Source: Berberis thunbergii (taxonomy: Eukaryota; Streptophyta; Magnoliopsida; Ranunculales; Berberidaceae). Taken from it: a stretch of DNA of 64,000 bases. Below, piece by piece: positions 22,792-34,985 of the stretch. The DNA lies in assembly GCA_003290165.1 (NCBI GenBank), contig QNQO01010660.1, positions 1 through 64,000 of the forward strand. The letters are read 5' to 3'. Position 1 is the stretch's first letter. The number at the start of each line of letters is the position of its first letter. The notes beneath the pieces are model-generated. The model ran no database searches. It was not told where the DNA came from and saw only the letters and a program-made list of their open reading frames with translations. A program made the position numbers and the translations under genes.

Positions 22792-23445
22792 ATGTCTACT
22801 AAGTCTGAGCTTACGAAAACTTCAACTAGCAAAAACGCTAGTTTTGATATTGAGTTCAGTTTGAACAATGGGTTTCACTCTGAGGATGGCAATTTCAAAT
22901 TACAAGGATTCGAATGGGTGATAAACTGATAGAGCAAATGGTTTGTAGTTGTATTCACAATTGCTCTTATTCTATGGAGACATGATGCCTAGTCCATGTG
23001 GGCAGCATTGGGATGTGTGGTGAATGCATGGTTTTCACACACTCTAAAACACATGATCAAGCAAGAGTGACATTTTCCAAATTAAGGTTAAATCTGGTCC
23101 TGGAATGTCATCTTCACATGCTCAGTTCATCTTCTTTGCTTTCATCTTTGTTGTTCTAATAATGGTGAAGTTTCAAGGGATCAACCAAGTCACATGTTTC
23201 TATATTGTGTTTGCATTGGCTTTTGGATCATATCTTTCATGGCTAAGAGTCTCTCAAAGATTTCATACAGTCATTCTAGTCGTTGCAGGGGCTCTTGTTG
23301 GAACCGTTTTCTCAATTTTGTGGTTTCAAGCATGGGATGCATTTATCTTTGAAGCTTTCTTTCATTCTTGTCAATAAGAAAATTGATGGTTTTTGGATTT
23401 ATCACTTGTTTTATGAGTTATTTATGATGTCTTAGCAGAAAATGA
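22792..23445 (+). pseudogene. Lipid phosphate phosphatase epsilon-like pseudogene, copy A
   Basis: The frame starts at ATG 22792 (MSTKSELTKTSTSKNASFD) and aligns along its length with the open copy at 44048-44668. It has stops after GFEWVIN (TGA, about 22929) and in WRHDA-stop-SMWA (TAG, about 22990), and a damaged first phosphatase motif (KQE followed by a stop where the open copy has KQERPYP). The PSGH-equivalent SSSHAQF has lost its proline. The C-terminal half (SWLRVSQRFHTVILVVAGAL) is open for 90 codons but ends early in CQ-stop instead of continuing to the usual RRK end near 23445. It is intronless like its paralogs. Confidence 0.9.
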
Positions 23446-23463
23446 ATCAGTGGTTGGGATGAT

Positions 23464-26400
23464 TGTAACACCCCTAAATTTCATGAAGCTAATTTATTTT
23501 ATTTTATTTTGAATGAATTATAATTAGATTTAAATTTGAATGAATTAGAATAGATTTAAATTTATTTCAATTTGAATTTCAAAATTTAAGGCATTGTTTT
23601 CGTGAGTTATAGGGAGGCCCTTAGAATTTGATTGGGGGAAAATAGCCACCCATATTATAAAAGAGGTCTCCTCCTCTTTTTTTTCCTTCTTCCCTTGTGA
23701 ATAGAGAGAGCAAGCTCTGCTCCTCAACTCCTTTTTCGGCGACGGCTTGCGTCGGAGCGTTGGCGCATGTTTCTTCGCCCAACTTTCCTTCTTTTTCTTA
23801 ATATCTCCTTCCCCTATCTTTCCTCTCCTTCCTGTTTGATTTCAGCACCAGAAACAGGTTCGCATGCAAGGGATTTGATGGTGTGGCGTTGCTTGAGAAA
23901 GGGCTCTTCGTGAAGGTCTCGTGTGGCGAGGGCTGTGTGTGGTTGATCAATGAGTTTTCTTCCACTCTTTATTTCGTCAATTCGTTCTATCTGGTTAATA
24001 CGATCACATCTTTAATTTTTTTTATTGCGTCGTTGAATTCGATGAGAAATAGTTTGGGTTTTAATCCGTTTTTCCATCTGATTGCTTATTGTTGAGAAAT
24101 CTTATCAGTAGAGATTGCTAGATCAATTTTGTTCTGGATGTTGAGGTCAGATTGATTGCAATGGCGTTTCTATTTGTGTTTGAATCAATTTGTAAGGGCA
24201 GCTAAGTTGGATAACATGAATGAGTCCTCAATCAATTTATCATCACAAATGAGTAATGGAATGAAGATTTTGCTTTATTTCATGTTGCGTTTGTTCTATT
24301 TATAATTGAACCTTATGTTGTAAGAGTTTATAGAGAATGCTAGCTAGAACTAAATGTAGACATGGGCAAATGTTGTTAAGTTTGTTTTTGTTTCTGGCAC
24401 AAAATGAATTTATCTATTTGTCAAGCAAATCACTTTGGTGTGCAGGGGATAGGGATGTCTTGGGTTTTGATTAATATTTATAGGTTTGATTGGAGAATTG
24501 GTTGTGGATTTTGATTCCTAAACTTGGTATTGAATATTTTTCTGGGAATTCAAGCTTTGCTTCCATGTGTTGTTGTTTCCCTTCTATTTTTTAATTTCAT
24601 CAGAGTTGATATCAATTGGGTAGTATTGTATTTCTTGTAGTTTATTTGAAATTCATCACTCACAAGGATTGAAGCATTTGGTTTAATTTTAGGATTCAAT
24701 TGTTGGTTGGATTTGATTAGTGGGAAAGAGGGATAGGAGAAGTTTACAAAGGTTTAGGAGCAGAAATATGAAGCACGTTCCTGAAGAGCAGAATGGAGAA
24801 ACTGAGGAAACATATAGGGATTTCTTTGTGATCTGAGTAGGGTACCATGCAGGCAAGCTTGGTTTTAGATTGGTGGGTGCAGTATAAGGAAGAGTAGGCA
24901 TAAGTTACTTTTGGGCTTAAAGAACCACAATGAGTAGGATCAAACATTTCTTATTTAGTTTTCATGAATATGCATAGGTATACTATCATGTATGAGGTTT
25001 AATCTACTCATCCGAGAATATAGATGGGTTAAAGTTGGCAACTTAAGTGAGTTTTGTTATTGGTTACCCATGTTATACTATCGATTATGTGTTGTTATAT
25101 AATACTGTTATTAGTTACTAAAGAATTTATTTCTTAGTGTCACTGAAGAAAAATGGTTCTTAATCCTGCATATATGTCCGTATAAACTAAGGTTGAGGGT
25201 TTTCTCTTACTCGTGAGGTATTGTTAGTTTTACCTTGAGATGATTGCTTGATTGACGTATTGATCTAGGAAAAAGATCATTGCTTTAGTAGTGAATGAAT
25301 TGGTTATGATGGTGTGGATGGATTTTAAGTTGTTTTTTATTTTAACCAAGAAAAAGTTCTATTCATTGCCAATATTTCATCGACTAGGGATTTTATATGG
25401 AATATTATTGATTGGCTAATACATTCATCTATGTGGGAAGTAGGAGGATTTTATTCTTTATTTGGGCTCCGGTGAAAATTTAGGTACTTTTGCCTGGAAT
25501 GGTCTATGATTTTTATCTCTGCATATACCTTCAATTATGTGGTGTTTGTGTTATTTTTTACAATCTTTGAGGATTGCTACAAAGGAATGAATGGCAAAAG
25601 TTAGCATTTGTAGTAAGAGAAATAATATTTGAGAACATGCATTGAAAATATAGTGGTTTGACAATAAAGTTGAGGAATGCATATTTTCTATGAATGAAGG
25701 CTCAAAATCATGATCTTGTGTTCCCAAATTTTAACTACAATGAATTGTATCACTTAGAACTACCACATCTCTTATTGTTTATGTTTTTCTCTCTCATATA
25801 GAGAAACTAAACTACATTTGGGTTGGATCTTGCGGAGTAGGGCACATCTTTCTTATAAAAAAACTAAATTACCTTTGGGTTGGGTCTTGCGGAAAGGGCG
25901 TGATTTTGAAATGCCTAAACTAGGTTTGATATTTATCTGTAAAAAATGTGAAGTGACTTATGCGCATTGATAACCCAAGAATGACTTTTTGTTCTTCATA
26001 TAGTCGAGAGTATCCAGTGATTGCATGCCTGTATGTGATGTGTCTCCACTTAGGTATGGATGACGGAGAAACCATCCTTTATATGAGAAAGGCATACAAG
26101 CATGTATGTTAGGCATGAAGGTGGTGCAAATGTGGTATTCGTCTAAGTGATCAATTCAATAAAAATGAATAAGATGCTTAAGTCAAATAATGTACGAAGA
26201 CAATTGTTTTATTTAATGAATATAAATAATTTAGAAATTATATTCATAATGTTTCTAACCCTTTTCATGGAAGATGGAAAGTCAACTAATATTTATGCAG
26301 AACTAACTTACCATGGTCAATCTCTATAGCGTAAGTATAAGTAATTAAATATTTATTGTCGGAAATTATTATAATGAAACGACTGCCTTCTTGAGGAATT

Positions 26401-26778
26401 ACCTGTTTGAGTAGTTGTTTATTGTTTGTGTTTAATTTGATATTATCACTTATTGATTTATTGATTTTGGGATGAAGATTACTCATACCAGTTGTTATTG
26501 GGTACATTCCTTTGGGGATGTAGTCGATTAGCCTTTCAAGTTTAGTGATTTTTGGTCAGCGCTATTGGAGTTCCTTTAGTGGGGCGAACCTCATCCAAGA
26601 GTTCATGGTTAGAGTTTTCTTTCTTTTTGTTTGTTTCCATTTTTCTAAGTTATGTCTCAGTTGTTATTGCTGTTAAATGTTCCAATGTTATTGAATTTCA
26701 CGACCCGAATTTTGGAGGAAATGGATAATCCTACGTGAATATAAGGATTTTCGTTTTCTAAAAAATCGGGATGTGACA
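23464..26778 (+). mobile_element. Solo LTR of a Ty3/gypsy element (probable)
   Basis: Starts TGTAACACCCC and ends GGGATGTGACA, matching inverted termini of the type seen in long-LTR chromoviruses (Del/Tekay). Flanks ATGAT (23459-23463) and ATGCT (26779-26783) match at 4 of 5 bases. The boundaries are supported independently: sequence downstream of copy B (33332 onward, GTTAGTCAAAACTG) continues in copy A only after 26778. A TATA box (ATTATAAAAGAGG, about 23655) lies about 190 bases in, as for U3. The 3.3 kb holds no gag or pol and only short frames. Strand is inferred from the TATA. Confidence 0.72.
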
Positions 26779-28058
26779 ATGCTTAGGTTAGTCAAAACTC
26801 GCTCTCAGTTATCTCAAAAGCTATAAGTGTAATTAAAGACTTTACATATACTAGATTTCTTTGGGTAATTTGGAATGTACATTGCCTGATTGGGATCTGA
26901 GTTGCATACATGTTTATTGCATTTATTATTAAATCTTTCTAAATCCCCTCATAGGTCTTTCGCAATAAGATTATATCATACACGTTACCATAAATATCTC
27001 ACATGAGTATAAATAAGTTTTCTTTTAACAAGATTATCACTTCACACAAAGATATTTATCAACACATATATGCGATTGGCAGTATTCACTTGTCACACTC
27101 AAATTATGATTGGGACTTGAGACTCAACAAATATAATGTTCTAGCAGTATGTAGTTGGGAGTTGTGATTCATCGCATTTTAATTGTTGTTGAAGTCTGAC
27201 TCAACATGTTTGAGATTTGATCTTACTCATCGCATATTTGAAGCAAGTGTTTTTAACCACTCCAGATGTACTTATTGTGATCTAGGAAGCTAGTGATGTA
27301 GATATTGAATGATACTCTTTTCAAGGGCGGCAAATGGAACATGTTCTTCACAAACGACTTTCATAAGAAATAGAGATCAACATCCAGAAGATTAATTATG
27401 TGATGGTCCAACATATTTAAAAAAATGGTTCCTACTTCTGTCTTCATAAGCATTTCTTCAACAATAATGGAAAGTGAAATCATGATAGTCTCGTTCACTT
27501 CATTCCACCGTAGAGCAATATATTGTTGCATCATGTAAGGGTTTACTGTGTTGCACTATTTTCCTTTGTTTTCCATTGGATTTTCCTGACAATAGATTTT
27601 AACCTTTTAACTTGACAAAACTAAGCAAGTTTTATTGTATTATTTTTCATTGGCACAATTTGATCTCACTGGTTTTCCTAACAACGTCGTAATGAGGCAA
27701 TAGACTTAGCATATCTAAGAAAAGTATAAATAGAATATCATGCAGATGCCAATATGCTTTGGTGGGTTGTATATAGAAGACATCTCACACATTTTCTATA
27801 GAACTTATATGCTAGTTGAGCCCTATATTGTTTGAAATCTAAGGGATGCTATTGTCCATATAAGGGCGTACCCTCTCCATTATTCATACAAATTAATTAA
27901 TAAGATAACTCTTTTCATAGGGTCAAACTAACTTGTTTTAGCACGCTCATGGTTTTTCCTGATTCCATTATTATATAAATTGTCTAGTAATACACACACA
28001 TGGCAAAGAACAAAGGTGTCCTTATTTTACTATTTTTCACTACATAATATTATTAATT
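26779..28058. repeat. 3' flank of lipid-phosphatase copy A, duplicated at 33332-34830
   Basis: Stretches shared with the region downstream of copy B include GTTAGTCAAAAC (26790), AACATATTTAAA...ATGGTTCCTACTTCT (27410), GAGGCAATAGACTTA (27690) and GATATGCTTTGGTGG-like (27750). The end, from about 27940, resembles the upstream region of copy C (GCTCA...GATTCCATTA). The block is thus an ancestral spacer between duplicated genes, non-coding. Confidence 0.7.
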
Positions 28059-28639
28059 CACTACAACAATTAAGGCATTTTTCAAGAAAAAAATTTCTCC
28101 AAAAAAATCAAATTTTTGTTAAAAATATATTTAACAAAAAAAAAAATTCGTTATCTGGTTCGTGACGGCATCCCCGTAGCTAAAGGTTTTTACCAAAGAA
28201 TTAATTTTTTGTTGGTAAAACGGATGATAAGTCAAGGAAACATGGTGCTGGTAATACGGACAACTACCAAGGAGAGTTGTTGGTAAAAATCAAGTATCTT
28301 TACCAACAAACTGTTTTGTTGCCCAAAAAAAATTAATTACCTATAACTTTTTTCTCGAAAAAAAGTTTAGAATCATTAAGGAAAATTGTTTTGGGAAAAT
28401 GTAACTATCTTTATCATATAACTTTTTCGTTGGTAAAATGCATGTATATAAACAAAAGTTGTCATAGGTACTGTTAACAATTTTCAAGGAAATTCTTTCA
28501 AATAAAAAACCATCTATATATTAAAACGATTCATCATTTTCGTCTCTTATAACACCTATAAGACCCCTCAATCTACCTCCCAAACTCTAAGGATACCACA
28601 CACCACAATATGGAAATATGTATATAACGATATAAATTA

Positions 28640-28740
28640 TTTATTTATTTTTAGGCTTAACAGGGTTCGAATTCCTGACCTGTAGTAAAATCTATTACAA
28701 TCGTTATCAGTTGAGCTATTTGAATAATTGTTTTGTGTGA
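28640..28740 (-). repeat. tRNA-like or SINE-head segment (candidate)
   Basis: On the minus strand an A-box-like TAGCTCAACTGATAACG is followed by a B-box-like GGTTCGAATTC at tRNA spacing, and then GTTAAGCC. The acceptor ends do not pair well, so it is not a functional tRNA. It may be a SINE head or a decayed tRNA copy inside the CACTA element. Confidence 0.4.
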
Positions 28741-29964
28741 AACAACTTTATAGCTTATTAGATCAAATTACTCTTCTTTTGCAATAAAAAAAAATCATTG
28801 TTACATATATAATAGAGACCAATAAATAATATTTCGTCAATAAAAATTAGGAATAAATATTTTAACGACTATAAGTTTTATGTGAAATATTAACCACTTT
28901 TAGCAATGAAAAGAAATCCACAATAAAACCATTATAATTTGCAACGAAATACTAATAACATTTCATTGCTAAATATGCTATTGAAATTGGTTATAATCCC
29001 AATGAAATAAAATTAAACTATTGTAAATAAGAAAACAAACCTTAAAAAAATTCATGAAAATTTTTATCAATCTTTAGCAATGAAAATTTGTTACCTAATA
29101 TTATAATTAGCAATAAAATAATATTTTATTGTTAAAGAAATGCTATTTGATTTTTCAGATGACATAATACCATTGCTAATAATAAAAAATTTCAACGAAA
29201 TAATATTTTTTCACTGTAAAGAAATTTGGAGGTTTAAATATAAATAAAATTCGTGGAAAAAATTTCATTATAAGTAACCAAACAAATCGTTCTCTCATTC
29301 TTATATTTTATTTTCTCTTTTCCCAAGAGATCATTCTTCTACTAAGCTTGAATAAAAAAGGTTTTGTAAAAAGTATCAGAAATTTTTCTATCTGAAAGCA
29401 TGTGTGTTGGTCGATAGTTAACTATCATCACTCAAGCTTGTTACAAAAATCTAATGAAGTGTTTTCATAAGAGACTTTTTGCCTCGCATGCAATGCATAT
29501 GACTCTGAAACATAGCTAATTAATAGTCTATTTTTTAATCTTTATAAAAGAATTTAATTTAGTACAATTAGTAGTTAAACTTAAAGCTCTCAATCAAACA
29601 ACATTACTACAGTCAAGGCTTTTGTCAACGAAATTTTCTTCATTTGAAAAAAAGAACACTTTTAGTTGGGAAAATCTGTACCAACAAAAAATTTGTCTCT
29701 GGATTCCTTAAATTATTCTTGTACAATATTTTTGCAACGAAATAATGAAATTTTTTGCCAATAAATAAATTTGTTGTCATATAGTTTAACAATAATGAAT
29801 TAATGAGCTTCATTGAGAAATAAATTTTCATGAAAATAATTATTGGGTTTTAACAAGGAAAAAAGTTGTTATCAATATGGTTGTAATAACCAACAAAATA
29901 TTATTTCCTTGTTGTAGAGATGTTATTAAAATAGATATTGATTCTAAAACAAAATTTGTTACCA

Positions 29965-32090
29965 ATAGTATAAGAAGAGGGAAGATCACTTGATGATCTT
30001 TGCGAGTGGGCGCAATAGAAGTCAAATTGATTATTTTCTTGTGAGGAGACATGATTTAGGTAGGTGTAAAATTGTTAGGTTATATCAGGGGAGTGTCTGA
30101 CAAACCAACAAAGGCTGTTAATTAGTTCTCGATTTTTGTCTTAAGAGTACGGGTCGTATTGCTATAGAATAGGTTAGACCGAGAATTAAGTGGTGGACCT
30201 TACAAGGAGATTTGTGCCAAAAATTTAGAAGGAAGATTTTGAGTGGCCAGTCAGTTTCAGAGGGTTGGGAGAATCTAGAACCAAAGGATAGGACTAGTAG
30301 CGCGGATCTTTTTGAACATTTGACAAACCGAATAAGAAGATGTGCGAAGGAATAGTTAGGAGAGGCCAAAAGAGGAGGTTTATATGGTAAGGAGATATGG
30401 TGGTGGAATGCTGATGTGCAACAAACCATTGCGAAAAAGAAAAAATGCTTTAAGGTGTGGCAAAAAGATATGTGCCTAGAGTCTTATGAGCTTTATAAGT
30501 AAGCTAAGAAGTTGAGTAGTAAAGCAGTAGGGGAGGCTAAGAAGAGAGCGTATGATGATCTTTATAATAGGCTAGGTACAAAGGAAGGGGATAAGGATAT
30601 TTTCAAGATAGCTAAAGCTAGATAACGAAAAAGTAGGGACTTGAGTCATGTTAAGTGTGTTAAGCATGAGGATGGAAGAGTTTTAATGCAGGATAAAACT
30701 ATTTTAGATAGATGGAATTGTTACTTTTGGAACCTACTCAATGGAACACATTTAGGGGAGTTAAACTTAGAGGGGTATGTTTCACAGGAAGGGAGAGATC
30801 GCGTGTTCCATCGCAGAGTTAGTGCCACAGAAGTGAGAGAAGCTTTAAAAAGAATGAAGACAGAGAAGGCCATTGGACCGGATGATATACCAATTGAAAC
30901 ATGAAAATGTCTGGGAGAAGTTGGGATTCAATGACTAACTAAGCTCTTTAATAGAATTTTGGAAACTAGAAAAATGCCAGATTCATGGAGGCATAGCATT
31001 GTGGTACCACTTTATAAGAAAAAAGGGGATATCCAGAATTGCTCAAAATATAGATGGATAAAGTTTATGAGTCATACGATGAAACTTTGAGAGAGGGTTA
31101 TAGAACGAAGACTTAGGAGTTTAACTACGGTTTCGGAGAATCAATTTGGATTTATGCTGGGTAGGTCTACTACAAATGCAATCTTCTTGCTTAGGCAAAC
31201 TATAGAAAAATATCGAGAGGCACGCAAGAGTTTGCATATGGTTTTTATTGATCTGGAGAAAGCATATGATAGGGTCCCAAGGGAGTTAATTTGGTGGGTG
31301 CTTGAAAGGAAGAAAGTGTCTCAATGTTATGTCGATATCATTAAGGATATGTATGAAGGGGTTGTAACAAGTGTTTGCTCAGTAGGTGGGATGTCCAGTG
31401 AATTTTCAGTGTCAGTAGGACTACATCAAGGGTCGGCGTTAAGTCCATATCTCTTTGCTTTGGTCATGGATGAGTTGACGAGACATCTGCAACAAGATGT
31501 ACCTTGGTGCATGTTATTTGCAGATGATATTGTCTTAATGGATGAGACTAGTGCATGTTTCGGTTAGAAATTAGTTAAGTAGCGAGAGGCTTTAGAGAGT
31601 AAAGGTTTTAGAATTAGCCGTTCGAAGACGGAATATCTAATGTGCAACTTTGGTTGTGAACCACGACGGAGAAGTAATGCAATTGAGATCGAAGGTGTAG
31701 AGATCCTAGAGTGTGAGACTTTTCGATATCTAGGATCTATAATTCAAAGAATGGGGCTATTGGAGAAGATGTAGACCATAGGATTAAAGCTGGTTGGTTT
31801 TAATGGATAATGACATCAGGAGTATTATGCAATATAAGGATGCCTGCAAGGCTAAAAGGCAAATGCTATAAGACAATTGTTCAACCAGCCATGTTATACA
31901 GCTCAGAATGTTGGGCTACTACGAGACAACATACTTATAGGATGGCAGTAGCAGAAATGCGTATGTTAAGGTGGATGTGTGGTAAAACTCGTAATGATAA
32001 AATTAGAAATGTGGGAAGACCGCATTGCTTGGAGAACCAAAATCCATGTAGCCGACCCTGAAAATATCGGGAATGAGCTTTGATGATGAT
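29965..32090 (+). pseudogene. RTE-clade non-LTR retrotransposon (LINE), 5'-truncated
   Basis: Fragments read as the end of an apurinic endonuclease domain (RNRSQIDYFLVRRHD, about 30010), a linker, then reverse transcriptase: EKAIGPDDIPIE (about 30870), WRHSIVVPLYKKKGDIQNC, NQFGFMLGRSTTNAIFLLRQ (31140), FIDLEKAYDRVPRELIWW (31245), GLHQGSALSPYLFALVMDEL (31420) and the catalytic FADDIVLMD (31518). The C-terminal part has the plant RTE hallmarks MLYSSECWATTRQ and VAEMRMLRWMCGKTR (31890-31985). Stops include those near 30480, 30624, 30902, 31089, 31566 and 31773. The 3' tail has the short TGATGATGATGA repeat expected of RTE. TSDs were not resolved. Confidence 0.88.
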
Positions 32091-32648
32091 GATTTCGTTA
32101 ACAAGAAAAATGGTTTGTTGTTAAAGTTAGTTTTCTTTAGCAACAAAATATTTCATTTCAAATAATGCCATAATTACCAAGAAATTAGTAATTTGTGGCT
32201 ATAAAAATATTTCATTGTTAAATCAATTTGGCAAAAAAATAGTTTTGGAAGGAATGCTTCCCGCCACCTATTTAACAAGGAAAATTTCTAACAAAATATA
32301 TTTTGTTGGAGAAAAGTCACACGTTTATGGGTTTTTCAAGGAAATTTATTTTTTCATTGACAATGATTCCCTATTAACAAGAAAATTAATTTTCGTAGAA
32401 AAATTTTGTTGGTAAATGATAGATTTTTTTGGAGTGATTATCACGAGAAAAACATGTCTGGAAAGGTAGCGTCCTACCGGATACAAACCACCTTTTAAGT
32501 ATTCTATTCTCTTTCTCCAACCTATTTAAACATCTGAAGCAAATCTGCTTCATCACAAGCTTATTTCTCCTTCCTTCTTTGTCTTCTTGGTCACTGCTAA
32601 TTTCTTTCTCCGAGAAAAACCTGTTTTCTAGCACCCCCAAAGCTAGCC

Positions 32649-33322
32649 ATGTGTACTACTCATGAGTCGAAATTAATGACAACTTCAACCAGCTGCTGCA
32701 AAAACGCAAATTATGATGTTGAATCCCTTTTGAACCATAGCTTAACGTTTCATTTTGATGATGATGATGATTTCAAACCACGAGGATTCGAAGCAGTGAT
32801 CAACAAATCAAGCAAGTGGTTTGTAGCTGCACTCACCATTGGTCTTATTCTATGGAGACATGATGCCCAATCCTTGTGAGCAACATTGGGATGTGTAATG
32901 AAATGCATGTCTTTCACTCATTCTAAAGCACGTGATCAAGCAAGAGAGACCTTACCCAAAGGTTAAGTGTGGTCCTGGAATGCCATCTTCACATGCCCAA
33001 TTCATCTTCTTCGCTTTCATCTTTGTTGTTATAACAACAGTGAAGTTTCTAAGGTATCAACCAAGTGACATGTTCCTACATTGTTCTTGCATTGGCCTTT
33101 CTATCCTATCTTTCATGGATAAGAGTCTCTCAAAGGTTTCATACCATTGCTCTGGTCATTGCCGGAGCTGTTGTTGGAACCATTTTCTCAATTTTGTGGT
33201 TCCAAGCATGGGATGCATTCATCTTCCAAGCATTCATAGAATTTTTCTGGGTTAGAATCTTGATGGTTTTTGGATCCATCACTTGTTGTATGGGTTACTT
33301 TACCCGTCTTAAAAGAAAATGA
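32649..33322 (+). pseudogene. Lipid phosphate phosphatase epsilon-like pseudogene, copy B
   Basis: Opens with MCTTHESKLMTTSTSCCKN and is close to copy C throughout. Lesions: TGG to TGA in DAQSLW (32877-32879), one inserted base near 32903 (GTAATGAAATGC), and one extra base near 33050 in the VKF segment. The phosphatase motifs survive in the DNA: RD(R)P-type QE(R)-P region near 32945, PSSHAQ (32982), and SWIRVSQRFHTIAL (33110). The end GYFTRLKRK-stop (33322) is intact. It likely died recently. Its N-terminus shows the reading frame that copy C has lost. Confidence 0.92.
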
Positions 33323-33331
33323 ATCAGTTGG

Positions 33332-34830
33332 GATCCTTAGCTATGTTAGTCAAAACTGATTACTCTCAATTATTTTACCCCAAAACTGTAATTATAGACT
33401 TTATATATACTGGAATTCATTGATTCAAAATTTACGTTGGCTATTGAATTAGTGTTCAGTAAGACTATACTCTGATTTTGCGTGTTTTAGCTTCATAACA
33501 ATATTATCTTCGTAAGATTAATAATCCAATTAATCAAGCATCGAGTTTCTTTTTAAATAATATTGAAATTTGACGTTGTTTATTTGATGCAAATGCTATT
33601 TGGACACTTAGGGTGTGTTTGGTTGCATGAAATCCTATGTCATGGAAATTTATGAGGGGAACACCTAAATCTAAGTCAATTTGACGTACAATCATCAATC
33701 CACCATTTGATTTTGTAATCATTGGTGGGAATAAAAGTCCCATTAACATGAGAATCACACTCCTTGATCCCCTCTCATAGCATAGGATTACATGCAACTA
33801 AACACAACCTTAAGGTCCTAGTTTTTTTCATGATGAAATAAAACTTAGAAATGTAACTGAAGAAAAATGATCCGTCTGACATAATTAGTTTTCTAGATGT
33901 TGATCTCCAACATATTTAAAAGATGGTTCCTACTTCTACATTCATAAGCATCTCTTTGAAAATATTGGAAAGTGAACTCATGATTAGTCATATTGACTTC
34001 ATACTATAGAACACCATATGGTTGCATCCTGTAAGGATTTAACGCATTATTGCACCATTTTCCTTTTAGCTAGATTTTCTTGACAACAAGTTTTAAAGAG
34101 AAAAAATAAGTATATCAAAATGCATACGACGATAGGTTTTAAAGAGACAAAATTAAGGTTGTGCTAGGAAAATTTTCAAAAGAAAATATTATCTAGATAA
34201 TAAAAATCTCATTGTTTTCTTGCACAGGGGCAAGTTTTTTTTTAGGAGAAGGAGTTCAGAAAGGAGAAGAGATCGAGATAGGAGCCTTACCTTTCTCATG
34301 CCTTAGTTAGGAATTGAATCACCCAAAATATCGAGAATCACTGTTATTTTGGGAGAAACAAATTCACAGCTTTGACCCTTTTTGTACAAGAAAAATATTT
34401 ATTTAGGAAGGTGTGAGTAAATATTTTTCCATCTTAAGAAGAAAAATTTGCAACTTGGAAAACTTTTTATACTTCAAAAATTGCAAATCAAACATATGGA
34501 AAATCCTATTTGTAAGGGAAATTTTCTTTTCCCATGGCAAATAGAGTAATCAAATACAACCTGAGTTACCAAATAATTTTATTATTTTTCATTTGCACAA
34601 GTTGTATCTCACTAAATTTTCCAAACAAGGTTTTAATGAGGCAATAGACTTAGGATAACAAAGAGAAGTATAAATAAAATATTAATGCAGATGCTGATAT
34701 GCTTTGGTGGATTGTATATAAAGGAAATCTCTCCACCTCCCCTATAGAGTTTGATGATTAAGTACTACTACTATTTGAAATGTAAATGACTTTGTTGCTA
34801 TATAAAAGCATTACAGATGTATGTTACGTG
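33332..34830. repeat. 3' flank of lipid-phosphatase copy B, duplicated at 26779-28058
   Basis: Non-coding sequence collinear with the flank of copy A apart from the Tourist MITE at 33611-33809. Recognisable shared phrases include AACATATTTAAA (33910), ATTTTTCATT (34580), GAGGCAATAGACTTAG (34638) and GATATGCTTTGGTGGATTGT (34697). Homology ends near 34830, where the Harbinger region begins. Confidence 0.7.
33611..33809. mobile_element. Tourist-like MITE, copy 2
   Basis: Begins GGGTGTGTTTGGTTGCATG and ends CATGCAACTAAACACAACC, flanked by TTA on both sides (33608-33610 and 33810-33812). It is the same family as 18963-19291 but 130 bases shorter in the middle. Confidence 0.87.
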
Positions 34831-34985
34831 AATTTTACTTTAAATTAAAAAAAAATTCAAATACATTGAATATGGTCTAAAAGTAATACAAATAACTATT
34901 TTTCTTTTGAAAAGAAGAAACAATACAAATAATTCTCCAATAAAAAAATAAATAGATAAATAAGAAAAATCACTCTCTTTATTGC

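Larger units (their letters stand above)
28059..32436. mobile_element. CACTA (En/Spm) non-autonomous element with nested LINE
   Basis: Starts CACTACAACAA and ends TTTTTTTGGAGTG, with an exact 3-bp duplication ATT on each side (28056-28058 and 32437-32439). Both ends carry many copies of CCAACAAA / TTTGTTGGTAA in both orientations, the subterminal repeats typical of CACTA elements. No transposase frame is seen. The RTE LINE at about 29965-32090 interrupts it. It sits in the ancestral promoter region of lipid-phosphatase copy B. Confidence 0.82.

Noticed and set aside
24689..24947. Overlapping 67-70 codon minus-strand frames
   Set aside because: They lie inside the solo LTR and match no family.
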